From Methylophilaceae bacterium (GTDB taxonomy: Bacteria; Pseudomonadota; Gammaproteobacteria; Burkholderiales; Methylophilaceae), in contig JAIYBT010000010.1 of assembly GCA_027488395.1 (NCBI GenBank), positions 1-64,000 on the forward strand: DNA of 64,000 nucleotides, read 5' to 3'. Each line of letters begins with the position of its first letter. Position 1 is the first letter of the stretch. Positions 1-7,020 of the stretch are shown piece by piece. The position numbers and the translations under genes are program-made. Under the pieces are notes generated by a model. The model saw nothing but the letters and a program-made list of their open reading frames with translations. It ran no database searches and was not told the origin of the DNA.

Positions 1-538
1 CAATCCTTGCAAGACCCCTCATCAAAATGTCGCAAGCCCAAATAATATGCTGATATTGCTTGGGAACACTTTTATTTTTATCAATGTAAAAATCCCTCAT
101 TTTTAAATACACTTCTGCAACAAGTGGCAAGAGTTTTGCATCATAACCAAGTGATTTTTTACCCGATTTTGTTTTATATGAAACAGGAGCGGACGACTCT
201 GTTATCTCATTGTTTATAAATGGTTTTAATGCTTCGGCTTGCAAAAAACTAGGTAAGCGGTCGACAGTCATTGACACACCAAATCCTGCTTTTGGTGATC
301 TTGATCTTCCCAATGCTCTCAAAAACGTAGCTTGAGATAGCAATCTAGTTCCATCCGCTAATACAACTGCAGAAATTAATGCATCCCCAATTTTAAATTC
401 GCCTTCATGAGTTGCTTTTGGTTCTAAGCCACTCCATCTTGAATCAGCGGCTTTCTTGGCTATCTCACTTCTTTCTTCTGCCGAAAGTACTAGAGCTCGA
501 GCAACTCCGCCTATTGATTTTTTTGATTTAACGTTCAT
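1..538 (-). CDS. P63C domain-containing protein (3' part cut by window edge)
   Basis: The visible N-terminal 179 residues begin at an ATG whose upstream sequence carries AAAGGG about 8 bases away. The pattern is that of P63C-domain proteins: a basic start, then a GEFKIGDALISAVVLADGTR strand-rich part, an ALGR turn, a LPSFLQAEALKPFI stretch and, near the cut, a helix ending RGLAR. P63C proteins are common in phages and mobile elements, but their biochemical role is unknown to me. It is the leftmost visible gene and is transcribed leftward with the accessory block, away from the repressor. Family call is from motif memory; the C-terminal end is not visible. Confidence 0.7.
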   Translation of the reverse strand, partial: MNVKSKKSIGGVARALVLSAEERSEIAKKAADSRWSGLEPKATHEGEFKIGDALISAVVLADGTRLLSQATFLRALGRSRSPKAGFGVSMTVDRLPSFLQAEALKPFINNEITESSAPVSYKTKSGKKSLGYDAKLLPLVAEVYLKMRDFYIDKNKSVPKQYQHIIWACDILMRGLARI

Positions 539-637
539 TTTAAATGCCCTTTTATAATATTGTGCATGCAATTATATCGTGTAAATGCAAGCATGTGACT
601 AATTATATATCTTTATTCTTGCATTTTATAAAAATAA

Positions 638-692
638 AACCGCCTGATTAGGCGGTTAGGAAGGGCGTTAAAAAACCCGCGCTGGGCGGGTT
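638..692 (-). terminator. Two tandem leftward intrinsic terminators
   Basis: Hairpin one pairs AACCCGC with GCGGGTT (674-692) and on the minus strand is followed by six U. Hairpin two pairs AACCGCC with GGCGGTT (638-657) and is also followed by a U-rich stretch. They close the leftward accessory transcript that ends with the gene at 695 and separate it from the P63C gene. Confidence 0.75.
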
Positions 693-694
693 AT

Positions 695-1105
695 TTATTT
701 TTTGGTTTGCTTTTTTATTTCATCACGAAGAAGCTTTATGTCACTTTGTGTAGCTTTAAGCTCGCTTGATGCGTTTGATATGGCTTGTGCGGTGTTTTTA
801 CCAGATTCAAATGAAGCTACCATATTACTTAAAACAGTTGCGTTAAACGCTGCAATGCCTAAAACAGCTGCAATTCCTGTTGTAACAGTCACGTATTTAA
901 GTTGAGTAATGTTGCTTGATAATGCGTCAATCTTATCGTTAGTGGATTTATTAATTTCTTGCATAGCAGCTATGCGACCATCCATCCTAGCTTCGATAGT
1001 TTCAAGCTTTGATTCAATGTAATCTTTGGTTGAAATTGACATACTTTCTTCCGTAAGTTGATCCGAGTATTCAGCTTGTGATGGCTTTATGGGTACGACA
1101 CTCAC
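695..1105 (-). CDS. Membrane-anchored coiled-coil protein, unknown function
   Basis: 136 residues. A hydrophilic N-terminal half with heptad-like helices (about residues 24-68) leads into one hydrophobic segment (about 70-95, YVTVTTGIAAVLGIAAFNAT) and a second charged helix rich in lysine at the end. The start is a GTG that overlaps the stop of the upstream zinc-ribbon gene as GTGA, which implies translational coupling. It is the last gene before the tandem terminators, in a leftward block on the far side of the repressor, so it could be expressed in the lysogen. No family recognised; a superinfection or envelope role is only a guess. Confidence 0.6.
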   Translation of the reverse strand: MSVVPIKPSQAEYSDQLTEESMSISTKDYIESKLETIEARMDGRIAAMQEINKSTNDKIDALSSNITQLKYVTVTTGIAAVLGIAAFNATVLSNMVASFESGKNTAQAISNASSELKATQSDIKLLRDEIKKQTKK

Positions 1106-1308
1106 TTTACAATCCTTTTGGTTGTGCTTGGGATGTCGTTATCAAAAAATTCAGTATACCCGCAGACCTCACACATATAAATATTTCCAGCAAACAAGAC
1201 AGTTAATTCACTTCTACTTACATATCCCCATACTTGTTCACCGTTATCCTGCTTTACTAACATTAAGTCACCATGGCCGTACCTGCAGTTAGGTATAATA
1301 TCAGCCAT
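1102..1308 (-). CDS. Small zinc-ribbon-like protein
   Basis: About 68 residues from the ATG at 1308. It has a CxxxH near residues 8-12 and a CEVCGYTEF knuckle near 47-55, which together could bind one zinc. The CGYTEF ending is typical of small nucleic-acid-binding zinc ribbons. A longer reading to 1332 or 1368 is open but would run into the upstream secreted-protein gene; the start at 1308 lies just after that gene's stop, with GGTCGATAA as a weak ribosome site. Its stop overlaps the GTG of the next gene. Function unknown. Confidence 0.5.
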   Translation of the reverse strand: MADIIPNCRYGHGDLMLVKQDNGEQVWGYVSRSELTVLFAGNIYMCEVCGYTEFFDNDIPSTTKRIVK

Positions 1309-1309
1309 T

Positions 1310-1585
1310 TTATCGACCGTATTGATTGCCATATTGTATTTGAAAGTTATCTGGGATTTTTGGCACATTGCTACCGTCTATTTTGTAAGGATCAATAGTG
1401 CCTGGTTTGCCTGTGTATGGGTTTACATTGCCTTGTGTTGAGTAGTTGTCGTACTTATAGCCGTTGTTCTCCGATTTAAAGTGACCATCTACATAAGTGC
1501 CGTCGCGTTTAACATAGCCATTGACATACTGATCGGCAATTACATTAGTAGAGGCAACAGCTAATATCAATAAAATATATTTCAT
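1310..1585 (-). CDS. Small secreted protein of the YVNGY...RDGTYV type
   Basis: 91 residues with an N-terminal signal peptide (MKYILLILAVASTNVIA, probable cleavage after ADQ or nearby). The mature part starts QYVNGYVKRDGTYVDGHFKS and is rich in Tyr, Asn and Gly with NPYTGKPG. This pattern recurs in small periplasmic or secreted proteins of Proteobacteria and their phages; their role is not known to me. It sits between the PEP-CTERM gene and the zinc-ribbon gene in the leftward conversion block, so two consecutive genes here encode exported products. Confidence 0.7.
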   Translation of the reverse strand: MKYILLILAVASTNVIADQYVNGYVKRDGTYVDGHFKSENNGYKYDNYSTQGNVNPYTGKPGTIDPYKIDGSNVPKIPDNFQIQYGNQYGR

Positions 1586-1594
1586 AACTGCCTT

Positions 1595-2236
1595 TCAATA
1601 TTTAAGTTTTCTGGATAAACCAAACCCGATTAAACCAAGCATCATCATTGCACTTACTGGTAATTCTGGCACAGGTGTAACATTTAAAATCAAAGCATTG
1701 GTTGTATTAAAAGCTGAATTTCCAAAAGCTGAACCAGTGGTATCAGCTTTAAATACACCGCCAATGCTGATGAATCCATTGGACGCTTGTAAATCGCTTA
1801 GAAAGCTTGAGTTTAAAGCGATATTTAAAAGCGTATTTGAATTGGCTGCGGTTAAATTAATAACGGCATACAAATTGCCGCTACCTAGATCCGCATTGAT
1901 TGCGGCTCCAGCTGCGCTAACACCGCTTTGCGCACTAAGTAAGCTAGGTGCAGTTGAAACATCAAACAGGGTCAAAACGCCTGACGCAGAAATATCGTAT
2001 GTGTTTAAATTAAACGTTGCCGAAGTGACGGCTGATACATCAACACCGCTCAAATCAAATGTAAAAAAACTGCGCTGGCCATTATCTTCACTGGCAAAGT
2101 AATTTTTGATTGATGTTACGTGCACGCCTGGCTTTGTGTACCAGCCCGAATCTGTTACTGGTACCGATACAACGGCTGCATATGCTGAATTAACTGAAAA
2201 AAACGATGCTAGGGCTAAATAAAATAACGACTTCAT
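1595..2236 (-). CDS. Phage-borne PEP-CTERM-type surface protein
   Basis: 213 residues from the ATG at 2236, which has GGAG seven bases upstream; the in-frame TTG further up has no ribosome site. Residues 1-20 are a signal peptide (ends NSAYA). The mature part begins with a DSGWYTKPGVH stretch and an RSFFTFDLSG motif, as in beta-sandwich PEP-CTERM proteins. The C-terminus has the sorting signal: VPELP, a hydrophobic segment (VSAMMMLGLIGFGLS) and a basic RK end. Such proteins are processed by a host exosortase and sent to the cell surface or exopolysaccharide. The host makes at least one other (55990-56886). Phage genes rarely need this signal, so it is a good lysogenic-conversion candidate. 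Confidence 0.78.
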   Translation of the reverse strand: MKSLFYLALASFFSVNSAYAAVVSVPVTDSGWYTKPGVHVTSIKNYFASEDNGQRSFFTFDLSGVDVSAVTSATFNLNTYDISASGVLTLFDVSTAPSLLSAQSGVSAAGAAINADLGSGNLYAVINLTAANSNTLLNIALNSSFLSDLQASNGFISIGGVFKADTTGSAFGNSAFNTTNALILNVTPVPELPVSAMMMLGLIGFGLSRKLKY

Positions 2237-2290
2237 AGCAAACTCCAAAACATAAAAAAATTATTAAATCATTTTTAAGTGAAAAGTTGG

Positions 2291-2986
2291 TTAAAACTCG
2301 GTACTTTCCCAAACCTTCAGAACCTTACCCAATACCTGAAAATCCATATCTGGCGTGATAGTCCAGCTTTCATATTCAGGATTGGTACTAATCACTTTGA
2401 TACCTTTGCCAGGTATGCGTTGCAATCGTTTGACAAATCCTTCATCACCCACGCGGAAAAAGAAAACGCCATCGTGTTTGCAGGCTTTAATTCCTGTATC
2501 AATAACAATAGGGTCGCCAGGATTAAACATGCCCTTCATCGAATCCCCGAACCCAGTGATTATGCTTAGGTTTCCTGATCCAGTATTTGCGGGAATATTC
2601 TTTGCAAGCCACTCTTTCGTGACATTCCAGCTCGTTATCTGCCCCGGCTGTTCAGCCAACAGTACACCAACACCCATGCTTGCACCCACTTCGTCAAATT
2701 GATTGATCGTTACAAACTCGTCACTCGATTTTTGAAAGCTGTGCACCACTAAGCTTGGTGATGATTTTGAATCATTGAGCAGGGGCTCATCGCCCCTTAA
2801 CTGGCTTTCGGTTACTGAATAGACAGCTGCCCATTTTTTTACAGTCGTTGATCTTGGGTCGCCATGTTTCCCACTTAAAAACCTATGTGTAGTCGGTTGA
2901 GGAACGCCCGATTTTTCAGCCAATGAATATGCATCGTCACCGTGCATTTCCATAAGGTTTTTTAGGTTTTCTTGCATCTTATTCAT
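2291..2986 (-). CDS. CI-like prophage repressor with S24/LexA peptidase fold
   Basis: 231 residues from the ATG at 2986. The N-terminal third is a helix-turn-helix (SLAEKSGVPQPTTHRFLSG, about 21-39). The C-terminal half is an S24 peptidase fold with Ser149 in FGDSM and Lys186 in GFVKR as the expected catalytic pair. The linker contains ASMGVG but no Ala-Gly or Cys-Gly dipeptide that I can see, so RecA-stimulated self-cleavage is uncertain. The predicted promoter places the transcript start at or within a base of this ATG, so the mRNA may be leaderless like lambda cI from PRM. Upstream in-frame ATGs would require reading through the promoter. It should hold the early operon silent. Confidence 0.92.
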   Translation of the reverse strand: MNKMQENLKNLMEMHGDDAYSLAEKSGVPQPTTHRFLSGKHGDPRSTTVKKWAAVYSVTESQLRGDEPLLNDSKSSPSLVVHSFQKSSDEFVTINQFDEVGASMGVGVLLAEQPGQITSWNVTKEWLAKNIPANTGSGNLSIITGFGDSMKGMFNPGDPIVIDTGIKACKHDGVFFFRVGDEGFVKRLQRIPGKGIKVISTNPEYESWTITPDMDFQVLGKVLKVWESTEF

Positions 2987-2993
2987 GATGAGA

Positions 2994-3022
2994 AACATAC
3001 GCCAACGTATCTTAAAGGTCAA
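2994..3022 (-). promoter_or_regulatory. Repressor maintenance promoter (PRM-like)
   Basis: On the minus strand TTGACC (3017-3022) and TATGTT (2994-2999) are separated by exactly 17 bases. The expected transcript start is about base 2986, the A of the repressor ATG. Operator OA overlaps the -10 and spacer; operator OB abuts the upstream side of the -35. Confidence 0.6.
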
Positions 3023-3068
3023 AAACGCAAACGTATTAAAATGCTTGACTTAAAATACGAATGCGTAT
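2997..3068. promoter_or_regulatory. Three CI/Cro operators, consensus ATACG-N4-CGTAT
   Basis: Three matching dyads: OA 2997-3010 (ATACG-CCAA-CGTAT), OB 3023-3036 (AAACG-CAAA-CGTAT, one mismatch) and OC 3055-3068 (ATACG-AATG-CGTAT). They lie between the divergent repressor and Cro-like genes. OA covers the repressor promoter, OC covers the spacer of the rightward promoter, and the mismatched OB is centred about 43 bases upstream of the predicted repressor transcript start, the position at which lambda CI activates its own promoter. Confidence 0.75.
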
Positions 3069-3074
3069 TAAGAT
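3045..3074 (+). promoter_or_regulatory. Rightward early promoter (PR-like)
   Basis: TTGACT (3045-3050) and TAAGAT (3069-3074) are 18 bases apart, with operator OC in the spacer. The expected start is at about 3081, directly at the ATG of the Cro-like gene (3082), which has no Shine-Dalgarno sequence, so this transcript may also be leaderless. Confidence 0.5.
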
Positions 3075-3081
3075 TTGACGC

Positions 3082-3273
3082 ATGGACATTAAACAAGCAT
3101 TGCAAGAGATTTCCGACACTGGACTTACCGATCAACAAATAGGTGATCACATTGGCGCAGCTCAATCTATCGTCACTCGTTTGAGAAATGGCGACCATTC
3201 AAGCACCTCCTATGAGCGCGGCCAAAAGATTATGGAATTGCATAAAAAGCGTGTTTCTAAAAAAGCCGCTTAA
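3082..3273 (+). CDS. Cro-like helix-turn-helix regulator
   Basis: 63 residues. The helix-turn-helix is LTDQQIGDHIGAAQSIVTRLRNG (about residues 15-37) and a basic tail KKRVSKKAA follows. Small size, divergent position from the S24 repressor and shared operators identify it as the Cro-like antirepressor of the lytic switch. There is no ribosome site upstream: the predicted promoter ends seven bases before the ATG. I cannot tell from sequence whether it belongs to the Cro or the YdaS-type family. Confidence 0.8.
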   Translation: MDIKQALQEISDTGLTDQQIGDHIGAAQSIVTRLRNGDHSSTSYERGQKIMELHKKRVSKKAA

Positions 3274-3309
3274 TCATTGAATAGTGAAAGTTGTTGAGGC
3301 AAAACCATT

Positions 3310-3576
3310 ATGGCTGATGAAGTTTTATTTTCCCGAACCCGAGATTCATTCTTGATCGGGAAGTGCACAGAAGATGTGCGCTTTAAATTGCCGCCAGAGG
3401 AGCACGCGCTTTTATTCATCAAGGCGCGTGAAGCTGGGTATGAAACTGTATCTGAATATTTACGCATGAACGCTTTAATCCTTTGCTATGGCTTAGAGAA
3501 GGTGCAGCAGTTAGTTAATCATCGCCTAAGCATGGCCGCAGGGCTAGGGAATTATCAGGGAGACAAACTTCCATGA
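3310..3576 (+). CDS. Small DNA-binding protein, ribbon-helix-helix-like, in CII position
   Basis: 88 residues. The middle (DVRFKLPPEEHALLFIKAREAGYETVSEYLRMNAL) has the layout of a ribbon-helix-helix fold as in MobC-like or CopG-like proteins: a short basic strand, a helix, a turn at AG and a second helix ending in LR. It is the second gene of the rightward early operon, where lambda has cII. Its end overlaps the next start as ATGA. A regulatory role is inferred from fold and position only. Confidence 0.55.
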   Translation: MADEVLFSRTRDSFLIGKCTEDVRFKLPPEEHALLFIKAREAGYETVSEYLRMNALILCYGLEKVQQLVNHRLSMAAGLGNYQGDKLP

Positions 3577-3905
3577 AAAATACACAGAAAGAGATTGAAT
3601 CAACGGTAGCCGATAAAAATGAAACGCAAAAGCCGCTTTTTTTTAACGGTTCTGACTATGACCATGCAAGGGATTCAGAGCGTTTAACAAGTCAGTACCA
3701 AGTGATATTTGATCTTATGAAAGATGGGCATGAGCGCACATTAAATCAAATTGCACTTATCACAGGCTATTCATCATCAAGTATATCCGCGCAACTTCGC
3801 CACATGCGAAAACCACGTTTCGGTAGTCATGTGGTTACAAAAAAATACCTTGGTAACGGCCTATTCACATACGGCTTGATTGTTAATCAAAAGGCAGTTG
3901 ATTAA
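3573..3905 (+). CDS. Winged-helix DNA-binding protein
   Basis: 110 residues. After a polar N-terminus, residues 38-80 (SQYQVIFDLMKDGHERTLNQIALITGYSSSSISAQLRHMRKPRFG) form a typical winged helix: a helix, then the ALITGYSSSSISAQLRHMR recognition unit. This pattern is common for small proteins upstream of phage replication genes. It overlaps the previous gene (ATGA) and ends one base before the DUF1376 gene, so it is part of the same operon. Its target is unknown. Confidence 0.65.
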   Translation: MKNTQKEIESTVADKNETQKPLFFNGSDYDHARDSERLTSQYQVIFDLMKDGHERTLNQIALITGYSSSSISAQLRHMRKPRFGSHVVTKKYLGNGLFTYGLIVNQKAVD

Positions 3906-4787
3906 ATGGCTTCTAAGCAAGACATATGGATGCCGCTATACATTGCTGATTACTTGGCTGACACAACACGCCTAAGCACAGAGCAACACGGTGCCTATTT
4001 GTTGCTGATTATGGATTATTGGCGCAATGGCGCACCACCAGATGATGACGCTACCCTTGCCAACATCACAAAGCTTGACGTTAAAACATGGCGCAAGCAC
4101 AGGCCACTATTACAAAAGCTTTTCACCTTGCAGGATGGGGACTGGCACCACAAACGCATTGATGAAGAATTACTTAAAGCATCCGAAAACGCTGAAAGAT
4201 ACGCTTCACGCGCTAAAAAAGCTGCTGAAAAAAGATGGAACAAAGATGCTTCAAGCAATGCTTCAAGCATACCTTCAAGCAATGATGAAGCAATGCCCGA
4301 GGATATGCTTGCAGATGCTACATCACCTTCACCTTCATCTAATACTGTAATAACAACCATACACACAGATACAACCATACCTAGCGTAACCACCATTGCA
4401 AGCGTGTGTATTGCAATTCGTGAAGTTTACGATTTGTACAACAAGCCGCCTATTGACATATCCCAATCAAACCCAACGCTAGAACTGCTTGTTCAAGCTG
4501 GTGCAACGGATGACGAATTTGCAGACAGTGCACATGCTGCCATGCAACAAACACCGCACAAGGGTTTTGCATGGATTCTTGGACGCGTTAAAAACCTACG
4601 CAAAGAAGCCGCAAACATTGGTCCGTTACATCAAGGCCCAATGCCAGCGCAATCAAAACCCAAAACCGTACACGACACCCGCGCTGAAACAGCGCAAGCC
4701 ATGTTTGGAGTTAATCACCATGCAAGAACAATCGATGCAGACTACACGACCACCAGCGATAGACCGCTTATTTCTGCGAATGGCTAG
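3906..4787 (+). CDS. DUF1376 (YdaU-like) replication initiator candidate
   Basis: 293 residues. The N-terminus (MPLYIADYLADTTRLSTEQHGAYLLLIMDYW) is the signature of DUF1376 proteins, which in phages occupy the place of the replication initiator. Residues 110-145 form a Ser/Asn/Pro/Glu-rich linker, and the DNA for this linker holds tandem palindromic iterons (4246-4293), as lambda O carries its origin inside its own gene. The C-terminal part (about 165-240) is a helical domain with ILGRVKNLRKEA. The next gene, a lambda P-like protein, starts inside its last 68 bases, supporting an O-P type pair. Initiator function is inference from arrangement. Confidence 0.7.
   Translation: MASKQDIWMPLYIADYLADTTRLSTEQHGAYLLLIMDYWRNGAPPDDDATLANITKLDVKTWRKHRPLLQKLFTLQDGDWHHKRIDEELLKASENAERYASRAKKAAEKRWNKDASSNASSIPSSNDEAMPEDMLADATSPSPSSNTVITTIHTDTTIPSVTTIASVCIAIREVYDLYNKPPIDISQSNPTLELLVQAGATDDEFADSAHAAMQQTPHKGFAWILGRVKNLRKEAANIGPLHQGPMPAQSKPKTVHDTRAETAQAMFGVNHHARTIDADYTTTSDRPLISANG
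4246..4293 (+). repeat. Candidate phage origin: 12-bp palindromic iterons
   Basis: Three direct 12-base repeats in exact register (4246-4257 and 4258-4269 ATGCTTCAAGCA; 4270-4281 TACCTTCAAGCA) and a fourth degenerate unit (4282-4293). The first two repeats contain a perfect hyphenated palindrome TGCTT-C-AAGCA; the third keeps the right half. They lie in the linker-coding part of the DUF1376 gene and are followed by pyrimidine-rich and AC-rich sequence without long GC stretches, which could serve for strand opening. Confidence 0.5.
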
Positions 4788-5229
4788 TTTGTACGGCAAG
4801 CACTGGCTGGACATGTGGGCAAATATCCCGATTGACGAGGTGAAAGCCGATTGGGAATCCGTGCTCAAGCGCAACAATTTGACGCTAAAAACGTGCTTTA
4901 TGGCAACGGATAAATTAGCGGATGACGGTGTGCAGTTTCCACCGACACAACCCGAGTTTGTTCGCTTATGCAAAACACTTTTGCCGCGTGATTATCACAT
5001 GGCGCTGCCATCAAAACGCGATGAAGAATTGGCGCAAGAAAACGTCGATCGCATTAACCAAATGGTTGCTGATTCCGCTAAAGCGCGCAAGTCAGTCAAC
5101 TGGATCGCGTATTGGGAAAGCATCATGCGCGAAAAAAATAAACACAAAGAAATAACTATTCTCTGCGCCTTGGAAGCTTTGCAAAACCTTGGCAAGCCAT
5201 GGAATGAAATCGAGATTAACCCACTATGA
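4720..5229 (+). CDS. Lambda P-like replication protein (helicase loader)
   Basis: 169 residues from the ATG at 4720, which has GGAG nine bases upstream. Upstream codons in this frame (to 4489) are only the shadow of the DUF1376 gene. The sequence has the P-family layout: IDRLFLRMASLYGKHWLDMWANI, then an alternating helix LKTCFMATDKL and a QFPPTQPEFVRLCK motif (matching FLPSPGQFVAWCK in lambda P), and a charged C-terminus with EALQNLGKPW. Lambda P brings the host helicase DnaB to the origin bound by O. It overlaps the previous gene by 68 bases and the next by ATGA. Confidence 0.75.
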   Translation: MQEQSMQTTRPPAIDRLFLRMASLYGKHWLDMWANIPIDEVKADWESVLKRNNLTLKTCFMATDKLADDGVQFPPTQPEFVRLCKTLLPRDYHMALPSKRDEELAQENVDRINQMVADSAKARKSVNWIAYWESIMREKNKHKEITILCALEALQNLGKPWNEIEINPL

Positions 5230-5354
5230 CCAAAATCCCCAAAGTCCGTATTGGCGGAATCATCACAAAGCAAAGCATTGTGTTTGCAATGCGCTACCTG
5301 GCTGTGGGTATTTTAATTGCGCTAGTTTGGACTGTGTTTGAGGGGCGAGTGTGA
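5226..5354 (+). CDS. Single-span membrane microprotein
   Basis: 42 residues. A basic N-terminus (MTKIPKVRIGGIITKQS) precedes one hydrophobic helix (about residues 18-38, VFAMRYLAVGILIALVWTVF). Both junctions are stop/start overlaps (ATGA with the P-like gene, GTGA with the methyltransferase), which argues that it is a real translated gene of the operon even though it is short. Function unknown. Confidence 0.55.
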   Translation: MTKIPKVRIGGIITKQSIVFAMRYLAVGILIALVWTVFEGRV

Positions 5355-6769
5355 TTTACGGAAGTGTATGCAGTGGCATTGAAGCCGCAACAGTAGCTTG
5401 GCATCCGCTTGGCTGGAAACCGTCATTTTTCAGTGAGATTGACAAATTCCCGCGTCAAGTTTTATCACATCATTATCCAGACGTGCCATTGCACGGTGAC
5501 TTTACAACGATTCAGGATGGAATGTATGAACCAATCAGCCTTCTTGTGGGAGGAACCCCATGCCAATCTTTCAGCGTCGCAGGACTTCGTGCAGGGCTTG
5601 ATGACCCACGCGGCAACCTCATGCTTGAGTTTGGTGCGCTTGCTAAACGACTTGGCCCCAAATGGCTGGTATGGGAGAACGTCCCCGGTGTCTTGTCAGC
5701 AAACAAAGGAAGGGATTTTGGAACCTTCCTTGGAATGCTGGGCGAACTCGGGTATGGGTTCGCATACAGGGTTCTTGACGCTCAATACTTCGGAGTGGCA
5801 CAGCGCCGCCGCCGTGTGTTCGTTGTCGGCTGTTTTGGAGACTGGCGAAGTGCCGCAGCGGTACTTTTTGAGCGCGAGAGCATGTCGGGGGATTCTGCAC
5901 CGAGCAGAAAAAAGGGGGAAACAATTGCCCCAACAGTTACAGTCGGCCCTCCTTTCAGTCGCACAGGAAACCAGCGCGTAGAGTGTGATGCAATTGTTGC
6001 TACTCAAAGCTTTACAGCATCAAGTTTTGGTCAGTATCAGCCAGGTGTTGGAACAATAAGAGCAAACGGTGGCGACCTTGGTGGCGGTAGTGAAACGCTT
6101 ATTGCAGAAAAATGGACAGCAGATGTTGCTTCCACCCTAAATGCATCATTCGGTAGCAAATTAGGTTTAGAAAACCAGCACATAAACAGTGGAGCGCCAT
6201 TATTTGTGCCTGCTTGCACACCTTTAGCGTTTACCGGACGTGGTGACGGTGGTGACGTAACAGAAAATCTTACGCCAACTATGCGCTCTTTGTCCCAAGG
6301 TGCTGACGGCCATCAATCAGGCAGCGCAGGCTTATCAGTTTTATATCCTCAAGTAGTCCATGGTACCCAAGACCCTTGTGTGAGCGATATTGCTTTTGCG
6401 CAAGGGCGAAACCATGGCGGTGAAAGCGTGCTTTTTCAGTCAATAGGTTGTTTCAAAGGTGGTCAAGGCGATAAAGCTGGCGGTATAGGTTGGAGTGAGC
6501 ATGTATCGCCTACTCTTTCATCCGCTGACGGTGGAAATAGAACCCCTACTTTAATGCAAAGTATGGCAGTGCGGCGCCTAACACCAACAGAATGCGAGCG
6601 CTTGCAGGGATTCCCTGACGGTTATACCAAAATCAACGACAAAACCCCCGATGGTCCACGATACAAAGCGCTTGGCAACAGCATGGCGGTGCCTTGTATG
6701 CGTTGGATAGGCGAGCGCATCAACATGGTTGAGCAGATGCAAGCGAATAATTTGAGTGAGGCCGCATGA
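5351..6769 (+). CDS. Orphan C5-cytosine DNA methyltransferase
   Basis: 472 residues starting with GTG in a GTGA overlap. The motifs are in order: motif I SVCSGIEAATVAWHPLGW, motif IV GGTPCQSFSVAG with the catalytic Cys at about residue 74, motif VI WENVPGV, motif VIII QRRRRVFVVG, a long variable recognition region (about 170-410), then motifs IX-X with LTPTECERLQGFPDGYT and YKALGNSMAVP. No restriction enzyme is next to it, so it probably modifies phage DNA to resist host restriction. The target sequence cannot be read from the protein. Many Gly/Thr-rich repeats in the recognition region are usual for phage members. Confidence 0.93.
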   Translation: MIYGSVCSGIEAATVAWHPLGWKPSFFSEIDKFPRQVLSHHYPDVPLHGDFTTIQDGMYEPISLLVGGTPCQSFSVAGLRAGLDDPRGNLMLEFGALAKRLGPKWLVWENVPGVLSANKGRDFGTFLGMLGELGYGFAYRVLDAQYFGVAQRRRRVFVVGCFGDWRSAAAVLFERESMSGDSAPSRKKGETIAPTVTVGPPFSRTGNQRVECDAIVATQSFTASSFGQYQPGVGTIRANGGDLGGGSETLIAEKWTADVASTLNASFGSKLGLENQHINSGAPLFVPACTPLAFTGRGDGGDVTENLTPTMRSLSQGADGHQSGSAGLSVLYPQVVHGTQDPCVSDIAFAQGRNHGGESVLFQSIGCFKGGQGDKAGGIGWSEHVSPTLSSADGGNRTPTLMQSMAVRRLTPTECERLQGFPDGYTKINDKTPDGPRYKALGNSMAVPCMRWIGERINMVEQMQANNLSEAA

Positions 6770-7020
6770 CATGCAAAAACTGCACAACACCACACGTTTA
6801 CAACATGTCTTGCATCAACTGCGCGGCCAGGCATTGCAGGATGATGGTTTACCCGCGAGCAATGAACAAATGGGCCTACGTTGAGGCGGTTTCGCAAAAG
6901 TACGGACACGACAGAAAACAACTAGCGGAAAAAGTGAAGGAATTAGGCAATGCTGCAAGCAAACAAAAACATACCGAAGTGCAAGGGCCAAGCACCGGAC
7001 GGAACCATGATTTGTTCTGA
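6766..7020 (+). CDS. Small cysteine-rich protein
   Basis: 84 residues starting in an ATGA overlap with the methyltransferase. The first 25 residues hold CKNC, CINC and a following ARHC, a four- to five-cysteine cluster able to bind zinc. The rest is a helix with VEAVSQKYGHDRKQLAEKVKELG. Such short Cys-rich ORFs are common next to phage dcm-like genes. It overlaps the following cysteine-rich ORF by 71 bases. Function unknown. Confidence 0.6.
   Translation: MTCKNCTTPHVYNMSCINCAARHCRMMVYPRAMNKWAYVEAVSQKYGHDRKQLAEKVKELGNAASKQKHTEVQGPSTGRNHDLF

Noticed and set aside
2987-3022. Upstream starts of the repressor gene
   Set aside because: They would lie in the -10 region and spacer of the repressor promoter, so they would not be transcribed.
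4489-4719. N-terminal extension of the lambda P-like protein
   Set aside because: The stretch overlaps the DUF1376 gene and lacks a ribosome site; the ATG at 4720 has GGAG at good spacing.
5409-5981. 190-residue ORF in a second frame of the C5-methyltransferase gene
   Set aside because: It covers the conserved methylase motifs, has no good ribosome site and its product is low in recognisable structure; it is a frame shadow often seen over such genes.
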